Below, piece after piece: positions 22,337 through 34,470 of a stretch of 64,000 nucleotides of DNA. Below the pieces are notes generated by a model. It was not told the origin of the DNA. It saw only the letters and a list, made by a program, of their open reading frames with translations, and searched no databases. Both the position numbers and the translations under genes were made by a program. Within the stretch, counting starts at the first letter, position 1. Each line of letters begins with the position of its first letter. Source of the DNA: Clytia hemisphaerica (taxonomy: Eukaryota; Cnidaria; Hydrozoa; Leptothecata; Clytiidae); the NCBI GenBank assembly GCA_902728285.1, contig CACVBU010000726.1, forward strand, positions 620,001 to 684,000. Direction: 5' to 3'.

Positions 22337-22849
22337 AGATACTCTGAATGAACATTGTCCAATAGAGTAACAATTTTATTCTACATTTGATGTAGTGTCT
22401 AATCTATAGGGTTTCCCAGACAATAAAACAAATGTTAAATAGGTCAAGAAGCCACTTTAAATATCATAAGTGGTTTTGATAGGGAAATTTCAAAATCGTG
22501 TCCAGATGAACCAATATTTATTTGCTATCAGTCACATAAATATGTGCTAAATTCAACCAGCATGTGTTTTATGTGTTATTTTATGAGTTATGAAATTCGA
22601 ATATGGTTTTCATTTGTAACCATTTCTCAATATGGCCAGTACATGACTCGATACTCCCATCCGTCAAGGCCTCGGGAGGGATTGAGACCAAGGGGGACCG
22701 TCGGGGCCAAATTCCTATGAAAGTTCATTTATTAAGCTTATGCTTTTTAGGTATTCTATAATTGTGCTATTAAATAGAAATATTGACCTACCCCTGTTCA
22801 ATATTTCGACACATTCTCATTAAGCTAGCAATTCATAATGACTTTACGG

Positions 22850-23661
22850 GGAAAATTATTATAATCCTTTAATTGGTTATAATCTTTAATGATTTGGACC
22901 CACGACCCACTTAAAAATTAATCACGGTAAATAATTTTCAACGTGATTAATTTTAACCAAAAAGTACCAGACGTTATTTTCCGGTTTAGACTATTTTCAA
23001 AGGGGTAAAAAGTTATTAAAATTCTTTAATTGCTTATATTTTTTTATTATTTGGACCCACTTAAAAGTTAATCGCGGTAAATAATTTTCAACGTGATTAA
23101 TTTTAACCAAAAAGTACCAGACGTTATTTTCCGGTTTAGACTATTTTCAAAGGGGTAAAAAGTTATTATAATCCTTTAATTGCTTATATTTTTTTTATGA
23201 TTTGGACCCACTTAAAAGTTAATCGCGGTAAATAATTTTCAACGTGATTAATTTTAACCAAAAAGCACCAGACGTTATTTTCCGGTTTAGACTATTTTCA
23301 AAGGGGTAAAAAGTTATTAAAATTCTTTAATTGCTTATATTTTTTTATGATTTGGACCCACTTAAAAGTTAATCGCGGTAAATAATTTTCAACGTGATTA
23401 ATTTTAACCAAAAAGTACCAGACGTTATTTTCCGGTTTAGACTATTTTCAAAGGGGTAAAAAGTTATTATAATCCTTTAATTGCTTATATTTTTTTTATG
23501 ATTTGGACCCACTTCAAAATCAATCACGGTAAATAATTTTCAACGTGATTAATTTTAACCAAAAAGCACCAGACGTTATTTTCCGGTTTAGACTATTTTC
23601 AAAGGGGTAAAAAGTTATTATAATCCTTTAATTGCTTATATTTTTTTTATGATTTGGACCC
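22850..23661. repeat. ~150-bp tandem satellite, five units plus partial sixth
   Basis: The landmark GACCCACTT starts at 22904, 23054, 23205, 23355, 23506 and (cut short) 23657, giving 150/151-bp periods. Each unit carries AATCRCGGTAAATAATTTTC and AACGTGATTAATTTTAACC, which can pair as TTAATCACG/CGTGATTAA. Units alternate between an AAAATTCTTTAATTG and an ATAATCCTTTAATTG form, suggesting a ~301-bp dimer. The sixth unit is broken by the LTR element and resumes at 32568-32650. Confidence 0.9.
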
Positions 23662-24514
23662 TGTTGCGGCCATGATAACATTGGCCTCAAGAGACTTGTC
23701 ATATTATGACGTATGTTGTTTTGGTAGCTATATTCCCATTTGGGAATTAGCGTATGATATCGCGCTTTAATGTTTAATTTAATTAGTTTTTAATACTCCA
23801 ATGCACAATTTTCTCTATTTTTATCGCCCTTTTTTGCCTTTGAATTCAATCTAGAAATTGTTATGAGAACGTGTAGACGTTTTGAGGAGTTTGTAGAAAC
23901 TTCATTTTCACTTCTCGTTGGAGAAACTTTAAAGTTACATTTTAGAGTTATTGAATTGATTTTCATTTTGGATTTACTTGAGAATTTATTTTGGTATTTC
24001 CTGTGGAGCCATCCATACACAGTGCTTTGGAGCTTATGTTTCAGTAAGTTTTTCCTATATTTTTGACTTGTAATTTTTCCTATTTTTGTACATTTTTTTG
24101 GTACTAGATTCTCTAGGATTCTTTAGATTTTTCCTTGTATTTTGGTCACCTTTTGACCTGGTCTGTGACTTTCGTTTAGTCGATCCTTGGAGTCATTTTC
24201 CTAGCTGTTTTTCTGGTCACAGACCGTTAGTCTTTTGGGCATTGCATTTTGTCCTTTGGTCGATTTGGCTTCATACTCCATTTCTGGCCTCTATTTGCCC
24301 TCTGTTTGCTCTAGGGCCATTTTACTTTTGGAGTTCCGTATAGTTTTCCGTATTCCGGTATTGGCCCTTTCCATCCGGAACTGACTGATTCCGGAATTCG
24401 GAACTTAGCTATTTTTATTTTATTTTAAATTCTAATTAGGCTTTCTTTGTATTTTTCTAGCCTCTGAATCAATAAAGAGCGTTGTAACACACCACACTGT
24501 TTCGGGCTTCCACA
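23662..24514 (+). repeat. 5' LTR of BEL/Pao element
   Basis: 853 bp starting TGTTGCGGCCATG and ending GGGCTTCCACA. It has an AATAAA poly(A) signal at 24471-24476. It differs from the 3' LTR by one base in a T run (GTAATTTTTCC versus GTAATTTTCC) as far as I can compare, implying a very recent insertion. Confidence 0.92.
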
Positions 24515-24595
24515 AAGTGAAACATAAGAATGAATGGAGACGATGTCGATCGTCCCCTAGAACTCGTTGGAGTTCACAATGGAGATGGAGATGTT

Positions 24596-24740
24596 GACCG
24601 TACCGCCACAGATGTTGTGCCACCGACCGTACCGCCACAGATGTTGACCGTACCGCCACAGATGTTGACCGTACCGTCACAGATGTTGACCGTACCGCCA
24701 CAGATGTTGACCGGACCGCCACAGATGTTGACCGGGACCG
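24596..24740 (+). repeat. 21-bp tandem repeat (about 6-7 copies) in BEL leader
   Basis: The unit ACCGTACCGCCACAGATGTTG repeats head to tail with few changes (GTC for GCC, GGA for GTA) and keeps a reading frame giving repeated VPPQMLT. It lies between the 5' LTR and gag. Whether it is translated is unknown. Confidence 0.85.
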
Positions 24741-24932
24741 CCATAGAATAGAAGAATCAAAACCCAGAGATGAGGGAGATGCTAGTCGTGCAGGTACCCA
24801 AGTTGTCGAGGAACCTGATGACAAACAGAGCATACCTCTCAAGATGAAAAATCGCTTTTACTTGGTGCAACAGCTCTAGGTGCAACGCTCTCCAAAACAC
24901 GTCGCTACCCAAAAAGAGAAAGAAAACTAACT

Positions 24933-27339
24933 AAGAAAGGGTAAGAAATCACGCATTCAACACTTATTTGCTGAACGAAAAAGACTTCTCAACAGATTAG
25001 AGAAACGAGGCAAGTCTATGATGGAAACATTAGCCCTGCTGGATCAAAGTCTTATCAAGAGTCGACTTCAACAGTACAACGAGACAGCATTAACTTTCGA
25101 GGGCACTCACAATGAGCTGAACGAGTTACTCGACCCACATGAAAAGGCTGAAGACCAGTATTGGTTTACCACAGTTGATGATCAAATCAATGTCGTAAAA
25201 CAGTCAGTTTACGACAGAATACAGACATTAAATCTTCAAGAAGAAGAAAGAAGCACTGCATCATCACGTAAATCTTTGCAATCATCACGATCATCAAAAT
25301 CTTCTAAATCATCACGATCATCAAGGTCACCTAAATCCTTACGATCGTCACATTCTTCTTCAAGTTCTTCAATGGTTTCCAAGTTGTCAAAATCCACTCA
25401 CTCTTCCAAATCGTCGAAGAAGTCAGGATCCACATCACCAACATGGAGTTCACCAAGATCGAGACATAGTCAACTTTCTGATCAACTGCTTGAAGAAGAG
25501 ATCAAACGAGCCGAACTACTAGCAGAGTCAAAATTCATCGAAGAAGAATATGACCATGCTCAAAGGACAAAGGAACTGAAACTACAACGTCAGATAGCAT
25601 TATCTTCAGCAAGGATTGATGTGCTTCGTACAAGAACCTCGAACGAAGATCAAACTGACACAAGTCAAGCCAAGCAGGAGCCACCTGCGGCACCAACAAT
25701 CATTGATCCATCCAAAGACTCTAAAGACTCTATCAGCCAATCAGAAATCACCGCACACACCACCATGCAATCGGCGTCACGCTTTGATCAACCAAAGACG
25801 CATCAATCTTCAACCAGAAAACACATGCAGCCATGCACACCTGACAATCGTCGACACCTGGATCAATCGTCGAACACCTTGATCAATCGTCGACACACCT
25901 ACCGTCAATCGGCAGAAGGCAAGTCATGCAGGAGCTGCGGCCACCTGCGGCGTCACGCTTTGACAACCAACCAAAGACGCATCAATCTTCAACCAGCAAA
26001 CAAGCCATGCAGGAGCCACCTGCGGCGTCACACCTTGATCAATCGTCGACACTCCTACCGTCAATCGGCAGACAAGTCATGCAGGAGCCACCTGCGGCGT
26101 CACGCTTTGATCAACCAAAGACGCATCAATCTTCAACCAGTAGACAAGCCATGCAGAAGCCACCTGCGGCATCAATAAATTTTGATCCATCAAGGAGACA
26201 CCTATCGTCAATCAAACAAGCCTTGCCGGAGCCACCTGAGGCGACATTCAACATTGATCAGTCAAGGATGTACCAATCACCCGTCAATACCCAAGCCATG
26301 CAGGAGCCACCTGCGGCATCTCAATGTTCCAAACAGACAAAATTGTACCCATCGATTTACATGCATCAAGCCAAGCAAAATCCGACTGCGATATCACATC
26401 CACGCCATTCCATGACATCAATTAACACAGAACCATTTCAACATTCAAGCTTACCAGTTCAAGCTGCATCGATGGATGATATATGGAGAGACTTATTCAC
26501 CAATTACGTCACCGAAAAGGACGTCTCCTGAACCGCTGTCGACGAACGATCTACTATTTGCCATGTTGAAACAACAAGAGGCACCACGTGTGGACGTGGA
26601 ATCGTACGATGGAGATCCACTCAACTATGCACATTTCATCTCTGTTTTCAAGGAAGCAGTTGAATCGAAAATCCCAAATCCTAGAGGAAGGCTGACAAGA
26701 CTGATGAAGTACACCACAGCTGAAGCTCATGAAGCAATCAAACATTGCATCCAACTACCGTCTGCATATGGCTACTCCTCCGCCTTGGATATACTCAAGA
26801 AGAGATTTGGAAATCCACATCTGATTTTATCGGCATATCGCAACCAAATCAAAAATATGCAATCATTACGATTCAGCAACCCTAAAGGTTTTCGCGAATT
26901 CCTGAACCATCTGACCAAATGGCAGACCTTCTACTACTGTGATCACTCTAACGTCCTGGATTCACCAGAAACCATCAGGCTGCTATTGGAGAAGTTACCA
27001 CCACCTCTCATCGACAGATGGAATCGAAAAGCTATGATACTCCGTCAATCAAATGCAACGGAGCCAACTTTGAAACATTTTGTCACGTTTATGGAGCAAG
27101 AAACAACCCTTGTGAATGATCCATTGTACTCTCGTCATGCTATCGGTAAAGATTCTGCACCCAAACAATTGGAGAAAGGTCATTCAAGAAACTCAAGACG
27201 TTCCTTCAAGACTGCTGCAACCAAGAACGAACAAACACCAAGGATCAAAATCTGTCCGTTCTGTGAGCAACAACATGACGCAGAAGATTGCCCAGTCATC
27301 TTAGCAAAGGATATCAACCAACGTAGCATCATGATATGA
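24933..27339 (+). pseudogene. BEL/Pao gag region, disrupted
   Basis: Nucleocapsid/capsid precursor region. The frame is open from about 24933 (first ATG 25018) with a charged helical start, then a Ser/Lys-rich tract (25260-25440) and a zone of near-repeats built on AMQEPPAAS and FDQPKTHQSS (25780-26440). In that zone the frame changes at least once near 25850-25930 and again near 26520. The capsid-like part follows (VDVESYDGDPLNYAHFIS, residues from 26590) and the first zinc-knuckle-like CPFCEQQHDAEDC near 27255. A TGA at 27337-27339 interrupts the same frame that continues into pol. Repeat slippage or sequencing indels could explain the frame changes. Confidence 0.8.
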
Positions 27340-30300
27340 TCAAAGAAACTTTGTTTTGGATGTCTCCAAAAGATGACTCATGATCACAACGCCCGAACGT
27401 GCACAAAGCGACGAACCTGTAAAGTATGTCGATCCAAGCATGCAACTATCCTCCACGGCTTCAAATTTCGACCAAGAGAGACCAAGAGAGACGATCGACC
27501 ATCATCGCATGCTGATGGAGACAATTCAGACCATAGAACTGATACCAAAGACCAAGGGAGATCAGATCATCAGATGAACAAAGATACCAAAGATGTGAAG
27601 GAAGACACAGATCAACCTCAAACCAAAACAACAACTTGTCGTGCAACCAATTGTCATGAAGTTATATCAATGTGTGTAGTTCCAATCTGCATCAAACATG
27701 CAGACGATCCCTTATCAGAAAGACACACCCTTGCGATGCTCGACCCCTGCAGCCAAGCATCATTTATTGCTGATACCTTGGTTGACCGGATGAACATCAA
27801 AGGACGTACCACCTCCTTATCAATCACCACAGTGAATGGAACTGGTGAAGTCAATTCTACCGTCGTCAAGGAGCTGAGTGTCAGAGCGTTAAACAGCAAC
27901 CAAACGATCACTGTCAAGAAAGCATTCTCAAGAGAAGATCTACCAGTCGACCAAAATGAGATCGCCACCAAATCCAAGATCAAAGCATGGGATTACCTGA
28001 GCAAAATCAAAGAGAGCTTACCTGACAATGACCATCAACCTGTCGAGCTTCTTATCGGTGCAGACTGCCTCAAAGCTATCGAACCAATCGAAGTCATCCC
28101 AAGTCAAGATGGAGGTCCATTTGCTTATCGCACCGTTCTTGGATGGTGCATCGTTGGACCATTAGAATCCTCCACAAAGAGCCAACAATCAATTGGATGT
28201 CACAGAACCATCGTCACTGACATATCAGAAAAATCAAAGAGTAATCACTTCGTTTTCAAGACCAATGTGAAAGAAATGGACATTGGAGAAATGTACGAGT
28301 CGTTGTACAACACTGATTTTGTCGAAAACCAGTCTAACGAACGTATCGACTTTGAAGATTCACACATGTCAGTCGAAGACAAAAGGTTTATGTCCATCAT
28401 GGAAGAAAAGACAACGATGGAGGATGGTCACTATGTACTTCCATTACCACTCAGAGATGGAGAAAGCAACTTACCAAACAACAGATTCATTGCAGAAAGA
28501 CGATTAGCAAGTCTCAAACGCAAGATTGAACGCAACCCTACCTTTTTCGACCACTACATGACATTTATGGATACCATATTGAAGAATGGTCATGCAAGAA
28601 TCGCCAAACCATTACCAGATGACAAGCAAGTTTGGTATCTTCCACACCATGGAGTGTATCATCCACGAAAACCAGGGAAAGTCCGAGTCGTCCTGGATTG
28701 TGGAGCTGAGTTCCAGAATCGATCACTGAATAAACAATTGTTAACCGGACCGGACTTGACCAATCAAATTGTTGGAGTTCTGTCACGTTTTCGTCAAGGT
28801 CGGATTGGAGTAATGGCAGACATCCAAGCTATGTTTTACCAAGTCTTTGTTCCTGAACACCAACGATCCCTTCTTCGCTTCCTTTGGTGGAAAGACAACG
28901 ATCTAACTACAACACCTATCGACTACGAAATGAACGTCCACGTCTTTGGTGCAGGATCATCACCAAGCTGTTCAAGTTATGCACTCAGAAGAACAGCCAT
29001 CGACAATCGAGAAGATTTCCCTGACAAGATACGAAACATCCTTTTCAACAATTTCTACGTCGATGATATGTGAAATCAGAAGATGACGAACAAGAAACCA
29101 TTGAAATGATACAGGGTGTCAAATCGCTATGTAAACGAGGAGGATTCAACCTCGTAAAGTTCGTAACCAACAGTCAAACCGTGCTCAATTCTCTACCAAA
29201 AGAGGATCTTGGATCGTCACTCAAGGATGCATCCCTACTGGGTGGACTCACTGACAAAGCACTCGGTGTGTCCTGGAATCTCACTGATGACGTGTTCAAA
29301 TTCGATCTGACAGAATTGAAGCAGAAACCTTTGACAAGACGAGGAATGTTGTCTATGATAAGCAGCATCTATGACCCTCTTGGATTGATATCACCATTCA
29401 TCCTGAAAGGAAGACTTATTCTCCAAACTTTGTGCAAGATGCAACATGGCTGGGATGATCAAATTCCAGAGGATATTGCAACCGATTGGACAAAATGGTA
29501 TTCCGACCTTCGAGATATCAAATTGATCAGCATACCACGATGTTATCAGCCAGATGACTTCGGTACACCAGTTGAGAAATCATTCCACCACTTCTCAGAT
29601 GCTTCTGAGAGAGGATATGGACAAGTGACATACTTGAGACAAATCAACCAAGAAGGAGAAATCCATTGTTCCTTGGTAATTGGCAAATCACGTGTTGCAC
29701 CAATTAAATTTGTATCAATACCAAGGCTTGAGCTGACAGCAGGAGTATTGTCCACAAAGATCTGCAATCTTGTCGAGAAAGAAGTACAAATCAAAGATGC
29801 CAAACATGTATTCTGGACCGACAGTGAGGTGGTTTTGAGCTATCTCCACAACACTACCAAGAGATTCAAAACTTTTGTGGCAAATCGTGTCCAAACTATT
29901 CATTCATCTACTGACCTTGAAGCCTGGAGGTACATCAAAACGACTGACAATCCAGCTGACATCTCCTCAAGAGGAATTTCTACCAAAGATGCAAACAAGA
30001 TAGAAATGTGGATACATGGGCCAGAATTTCTCTGGCAAGACGAAAGTATGTGGAAGAAATCAAAGCCTTCAACCAAGCTAAACGCCAACGATACAGAACT
30101 AAAGAAAGTGAACGCAATCATGATAAAAGATGCAACAAATAATGTGTTTTTGAGGTTAATCAAGCAGATCTCAAATTGGAAAAGGCTATGTCGTATCGTA
30201 GCATTAATCGTACGTTTCGTACGCATCATTTGTAAAGCTCCAAACATCGAAAGATCACTTCATCCCACCATTGAAGAAGTAAATGGAGCAGAAAGGCTCA

Positions 30301-31539
30301 TCATCACCACCACCCAGCAAGTAAAATTCACAGACGAAATTGCAGCCTTGCAGAAGCAAAACCATGTCTCGGAACACAGCCCAATTTCCAGTCTTAATCC
30401 CTTCATTGATGAGTCAGGAGTACTTCGTGTTGGTGGAAGATTGCGGAGATCCAACCTAGACTTCCAACTGAGACACCCTATTCTATTACCAAAGAATCAT
30501 GAGTTATCTGAGTCAATCGTTCGATGGTGTCACGAGAAGTGTGCTCACAGAGGTCGTCTACACACACTTCACGAATTGAGAAATCATGGTTTCTGGGTTG
30601 TCAATGGAAACACCTTTGTTCGAAAAATTATCTACCATTGTGTCATTTGTCGTTACCTCAGAGGATCAACATCCAATCAGATCATGGCTGATCTACCAAA
30701 AGCAAGAGTTGTCGAATCTCCACCATTCACTTACGTTGGGGTGGATTTCTTCGGACCATTCATCGTCAAAGAGCTGAGGAGGGAATTAAAAAACGCTATG
30801 GAGTTATCTTCACGTGCTTTTCAACACGAGCTGTTCATCTTGAAGTATCATCCAGCTTAGAAACCGACACATTCATCATGACTCTAAGAAGATTCATCTC
30901 AAGACGAGGAAAAGTTCGTTCAATGCACTCAGACAATGGAAACTAACTTCGTTGGCTCCGAAGAGAGTTTGAAGAAGGCTATCTCAGAAATGGACCATGA
31001 AAGAATTGCAAAATACATGAACGAGCAAGACGGTGATTGGATTTGGAAATTCAATCCCCCAGCCTCAAGTCATATGGGTGGGTGTGTGGGAGCGTCACAT
31101 CAGAAGTATCAGAAGGATCCTTGCTGCACTCTTGAAATCTCAAGGACCAAGTCTCAACACTGAAACCCTCACAACACTGCTTGTCGAAGTAGAATCAATT
31201 ATCAACTCAAGACCATTAACTGTCGACACCGTAAGCGACCCAACAGAACCAATGGCACTATCACCTATGAATTTGCTGACCATGAAAAGCAAAGTCGTCT
31301 TACCACCACCAGGAGAGTTCGACGAATCCGATTTATATTCTCGCAAACGATGGAGAAGAATTCAATTCTTAGCAAACGAGTTTTGGGAGCGGTGGAGGAA
31401 AGAGTATCTTTTTCAACTGCAGCACCGCACCAAATGGAGAACCAAAGAAAGGAATTTTCGATCTGGAGACATAGTCCTACTAAAGGACAACACACTAACA
31501 AAACACACGACGAAACGATTGGCCGATGGGAACGATTGA
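27340..31539 (+). pseudogene. BEL/Pao pol region (protease, RT, RNase H, integrase), disrupted
   Basis: Domains in order: second zinc-knuckle region with Cys/His pairs (27350-27470); protease-like LDPCSQASFI (27740), where the usual DSG is replaced by DPC; reverse transcriptase with VRVVLDCGAEFQ (28690), ADIQAMFYQV (28820) and the catalytic YVDDM (29056-29070); RNase H with FSDAS (29600) and WTDSE (29815); integrase zinc-binding H-H-C-C (30500-30650) and VGVDFFGPF (30740). A TGA directly follows YVDDM, and reading resumes one base out of frame at 29070. Further frame breaks lie near 30790, 30935 and 31080 in the integrase core. At least four lesions in total. Confidence 0.88.
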
Positions 31540-31700
31540 AAAGGTGTATCCAGACGACACTGGCACAGTACGTTCGGTAGACTGTCGAATTGGGAAAAAT
31601 GTTTACAGACGACCAATAACAAAATTAGTGTTATTGATTGAGTGTTCGACCCCCGACGAGGAGCCATCAGATTTGGAGTAATCATATGATCGCGAATCAT

Positions 31701-31715
31701 ATGAGAGGAGCCATG
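31701..31715 (+). other. Likely polypurine tract of BEL element
   Basis: ATGAGAGGAG immediately precedes the 3' LTR (31716) with CCATG between. Such a tract primes plus-strand synthesis in LTR elements. Assigned by position and purine richness only. Confidence 0.45.
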
Positions 31716-32567
31716 TGTTGCGGCCATGATAACATTGGCCTCAAGAGACTTGTCATATTATGACGTATGTTGTTTTGGTAGCTATATTCCCATTTGGGAA
31801 TTAGCGTATGATATCGCGCTTTAATGTTTAATTTAATTAGTTTTTAATACTCCAATGCACAATTTTCTCTATTTTTATCGCCCTTTTTTGCCTTTGAATT
31901 CAATCTAGAAATTGTTATGAGAACGTGTAGACGTTTTGAGGAGTTTGTAGAAACTTCATTTTCACTTCTCGTTGGAGAAACTTTAAAGTTACATTTTAGA
32001 GTTATTGAATTGATTTTCATTTTGGATTTACTTGAGAATTTATTTTGGTATTTCCTGTGGAGCCATCCATACACAGTGCTTTGGAGCTTATGTTTCAGTA
32101 AGTTTTTCCTATATTTTTGACTTGTAATTTTCCTATTTTTGTACATTTTTTTGGTACTAGATTCTCTAGGATTCTTTAGATTTTTCCTTGTATTTTGGTC
32201 ACCTTTTGACCTGGTCTGTGACTTTCGTTTAGTCGATCCTTGGAGTCATTTTCCTAGCTGTTTTTCTGGTCACAGACCGTTAGTCTTTTGGGCATTGCAT
32301 TTTGTCCTTTGGTCGATTTGGCTTCATACTCCATTTCTGGCCTCTATTTGCCCTCTGTTTGCTCTAGGGCCATTTTACTTTTGGAGTTCCGTATAGTTTT
32401 CCGTATTCCGGTATTGGCCCTTTCCATCCGGAACTGACTGATTCCGGAATTCGGAACTTAGCTATTTTTATTTTATTTTAAATTCTAATTAGGCTTTCTT
32501 TGTATTTTTCTAGCCTCTGAATCAATAAAGAGCGTTGTAACACACCACACTGTTTCGGGCTTCCACA
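31716..32567 (+). repeat. 3' LTR of BEL/Pao element
   Basis: 852 bp, same ends as the 5' LTR, AATAAA at 32524-32529, followed by target duplication GACCC and the resumed satellite (GTTAATCACGGTAAATAATT). Confidence 0.92.
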
Positions 32568-32655
32568 GACCCACATAAAAGTTAATCACGGTAAATAATT
32601 TTCAACGTGATTAATTTTAACCAAAAAGTACCAGACGTTATTTTCCGCTTTAGAC

Positions 32656-33696
32656 TAAAGTCTATGGGCCCCCCCCCAGCGGTTTGCGTGAATGCGTGAA
32701 TGGGCATTTTCGGTTGCGTGAATGCGTGAAAATTGGAAAAAAAAATGCGTGAATGCGTGAATTGAAAAAACTTGCGTGAACGTGAAAATTCACTTTTTGA
32801 TTGCGTGAATGCGTGAATCATGGCTATTTTGTGCGTGAATACGTGAATTTTCCCTTTTTTCCAGAAATAATGTGCAGTTTTCCCGATTTTCTAATGTTTC
32901 CCCGATTTTTCCCGAAAATTTTCCGATTTCCTGAAAAATCGGGTTATTGCGTGAAACTCGAGGAAAATTTGCGTGAATGCGTGAATTTCGAAAAAAAATT
33001 GCGTGATTGCGTGAATCGAGGGTCGGCTGGGGGGGCCTCGTCTATTCACGATAAGTGTGCACTCTTTTTTCTTTTACCTATAACTTTTGAAGGAATTCTT
33101 CAATCTTTATAAATTTGGTATCATTGGAAAGATATTAGTGAGTGGAGCAATTTGAAATAAGAAAATCTGTAAAAATAATTTAAAAACGAAGATGATAATG
33201 AAGAAGAAAAAAATGAAGATCTTGTAGAAAAGTGCTATAACTTTCATTTTCACTGGAGAGATTCTTTGCTCTTAGGAGGTCATCACTGTGAAAAAATTTC
33301 ATTAAAATATTTATTTAATGTAAAGTTATGATACAAAGTTCGTAAGTGATTTACCCCAAAAAACAGCAGAAAACAGCGTTTTTAGACTTATAACTTTGTT
33401 TGATATCTTTTGACTGAATGGTTATTTTTGAGAATTTTTTTCACAATGATGACTTCCTAAGATTAAAGAATCTCTCCAGTGAAAATGAAAGTTAAAGCAC
33501 TTTTCTACAAGATCTTCATTTTTTTCTTCTTCATTTTCATCTTCATTTTTAGAATTTTTTAAAAGATTTTTTTATTTCAAATTGTTCCACTCACTAATAT
33601 CTTTCCAATGACACCAAATTTATAAAGATTGAAGAATTCCTTCAAAAGTTATAGGCAAAAGAAAAAAGAGTGCACACTTATCGTGAATAGACTTTA
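32656..33696. mobile_element. TA-flanked foldback element with ~260-bp arms, containing a nested insertion
   Basis: Left end TA-AAGTCTAT, right end ATAGACTT-TA. After removal of a nested insert (32666-33039) the left arm reads AAGTCTATTCACGATAAG onward and is mirrored by 33443-33694 (shared GTGTGCACTCTTTTTTCTTTT, GAAGGAATTCTTCAATC, GATATTAGTGAGTGGA, GAAGATCTTGTAGAAAAG). The loop is about 33300-33440. No coding capacity. Confidence 0.8.
32666..33039. mobile_element. GCGTGAATGCGTGAA-rich element nested in foldback left arm
   Basis: Ends GGGCCCCCCCCCAGC and GGCTGGGGGGGCCTC are inverted. The sequence GTCTAT occurs on both sides (32660-32665, 33040-33045), a 6-bp target duplication. The interior is built of GCGTGAATGCGTGAA repeats and a TTTCCCGATTTT...AAAATCGGG hairpin. 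A second copy lies at 56157-56480. Confidence 0.75.
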
Positions 33697-33710
33697 ATTA
33701 CAGTTTTCTC

Positions 33711-34470
33711 ATAATAACAAACTATAAAAGAACATAAGGCTTCGATAGGCAACATACACGTTTTTTTTTTTTTTAAGAAACACACTTTTAAGAAACATGA
33801 GGCTCAGAATGCCTGAAAACTAAGAAACATCTAAGAAGCATGCTGAGGCTGAGAATGAGAAAATAGCATTTTTTTAATTTGTTTTTTTTAAGAACCTTCC
33901 CATCAAGGTTGCAGAAATATACATACATAACAGTTAGAAACACTTGAGAAAGTCAGAAAATCAATATAGAAGATAGGAAAGTACCATAGATTAGTCAATT
34001 AGACTATTGTATTATTGAAATGCAGTCTTTTTTAAAGACACTCTAGTTGAATTTTGGCCGCCATTTGCAATGTTTTGATTCTGAGATTTTTGACTCGATA
34101 TCCCGCGCCTTGCTAAGCGAGTGCCACAATTTCATCTTGGGCTATCAAGACAAATGAAAACAAAAACAAACCGTGTTATGTGGTGGCGGATTGCCCCTTT
34201 AAGCTTCATAAAATTTAGAAACATGTAAGAAACATTTAAGGCTCAAAAGGCCGATTTCTTAAGAAACATTGAGGCTGCTTGGTAAAACTAGTTTCTTAAA
34301 AAAAAAAAAACGTGTATTAAAAACAAGTTAAGAACATTTTTTAAGACAGGCTCTAAAATACCCAATTTCTTAAGAAATTGCACAAAAATACTGAAAAAAT
34401 TTTGAAAATAAGATCATTATTAAGAAAATGTTAGGCTTGAAACTCGAACAGAAAATTCAAAGGGTACAAT
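33711..34470. mobile_element. CACG-family MITE, copy 5, split by a nested TA element
   Basis: AACATAAGGCTTCGATAGGC (33731-33750) and AAGTTAAGAACATTTTTTAA (34325 onward) are the two halves of a family copy in the orientation seen at 53186-53421. Between them sits the 33757-34314 element at a duplicated TA. Confidence 0.6.
33757..34314. mobile_element. 558-bp element, CACGTTTTTT...AAAAAACGTG, nested
   Basis: TA-CACG followed by a T run and TTTAAGAAAC; the right end mirrors it as CTTAAAAAAAAAAAACGTG-TA. The interior repeats AAGAAACAT and GAGGCT motifs, a relative of the CACG family with AAGAAAC instead of AAGAAC. It contains no gene. Confidence 0.6.

Larger units (their letters stand above)
23662..32567 (+). 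mobile_element. BEL/Pao LTR retrotransposon, ~8.9 kb
   Basis: Two ~852-bp LTRs (TGTTGCGG...TTCCACA) bound gag and pol in BEL/Pao order: zinc knuckles, protease, RT, RNase H, integrase. A 5-bp target duplication GACCC (23657-23661 and 32568-32572) marks insertion into the ~150-bp satellite. A purine-rich GAGAGGAG just before the 3' LTR is the likely polypurine tract. I could not identify the primer site with confidence. The coding region has in-frame stops and frameshifts, so this copy is not autonomous as read. Confidence 0.93.

Noticed and set aside
22850-23661. CRISPR-like array
   Set aside because: Units are contiguous ~150-bp tandem repeats without unique spacers, in a eukaryotic genome.
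24086-24343. 85-codon frame repeated at 32139-32396
   Set aside because: Identical because it lies in the two LTRs; hydrophobic Phe/Leu-rich chance frame.
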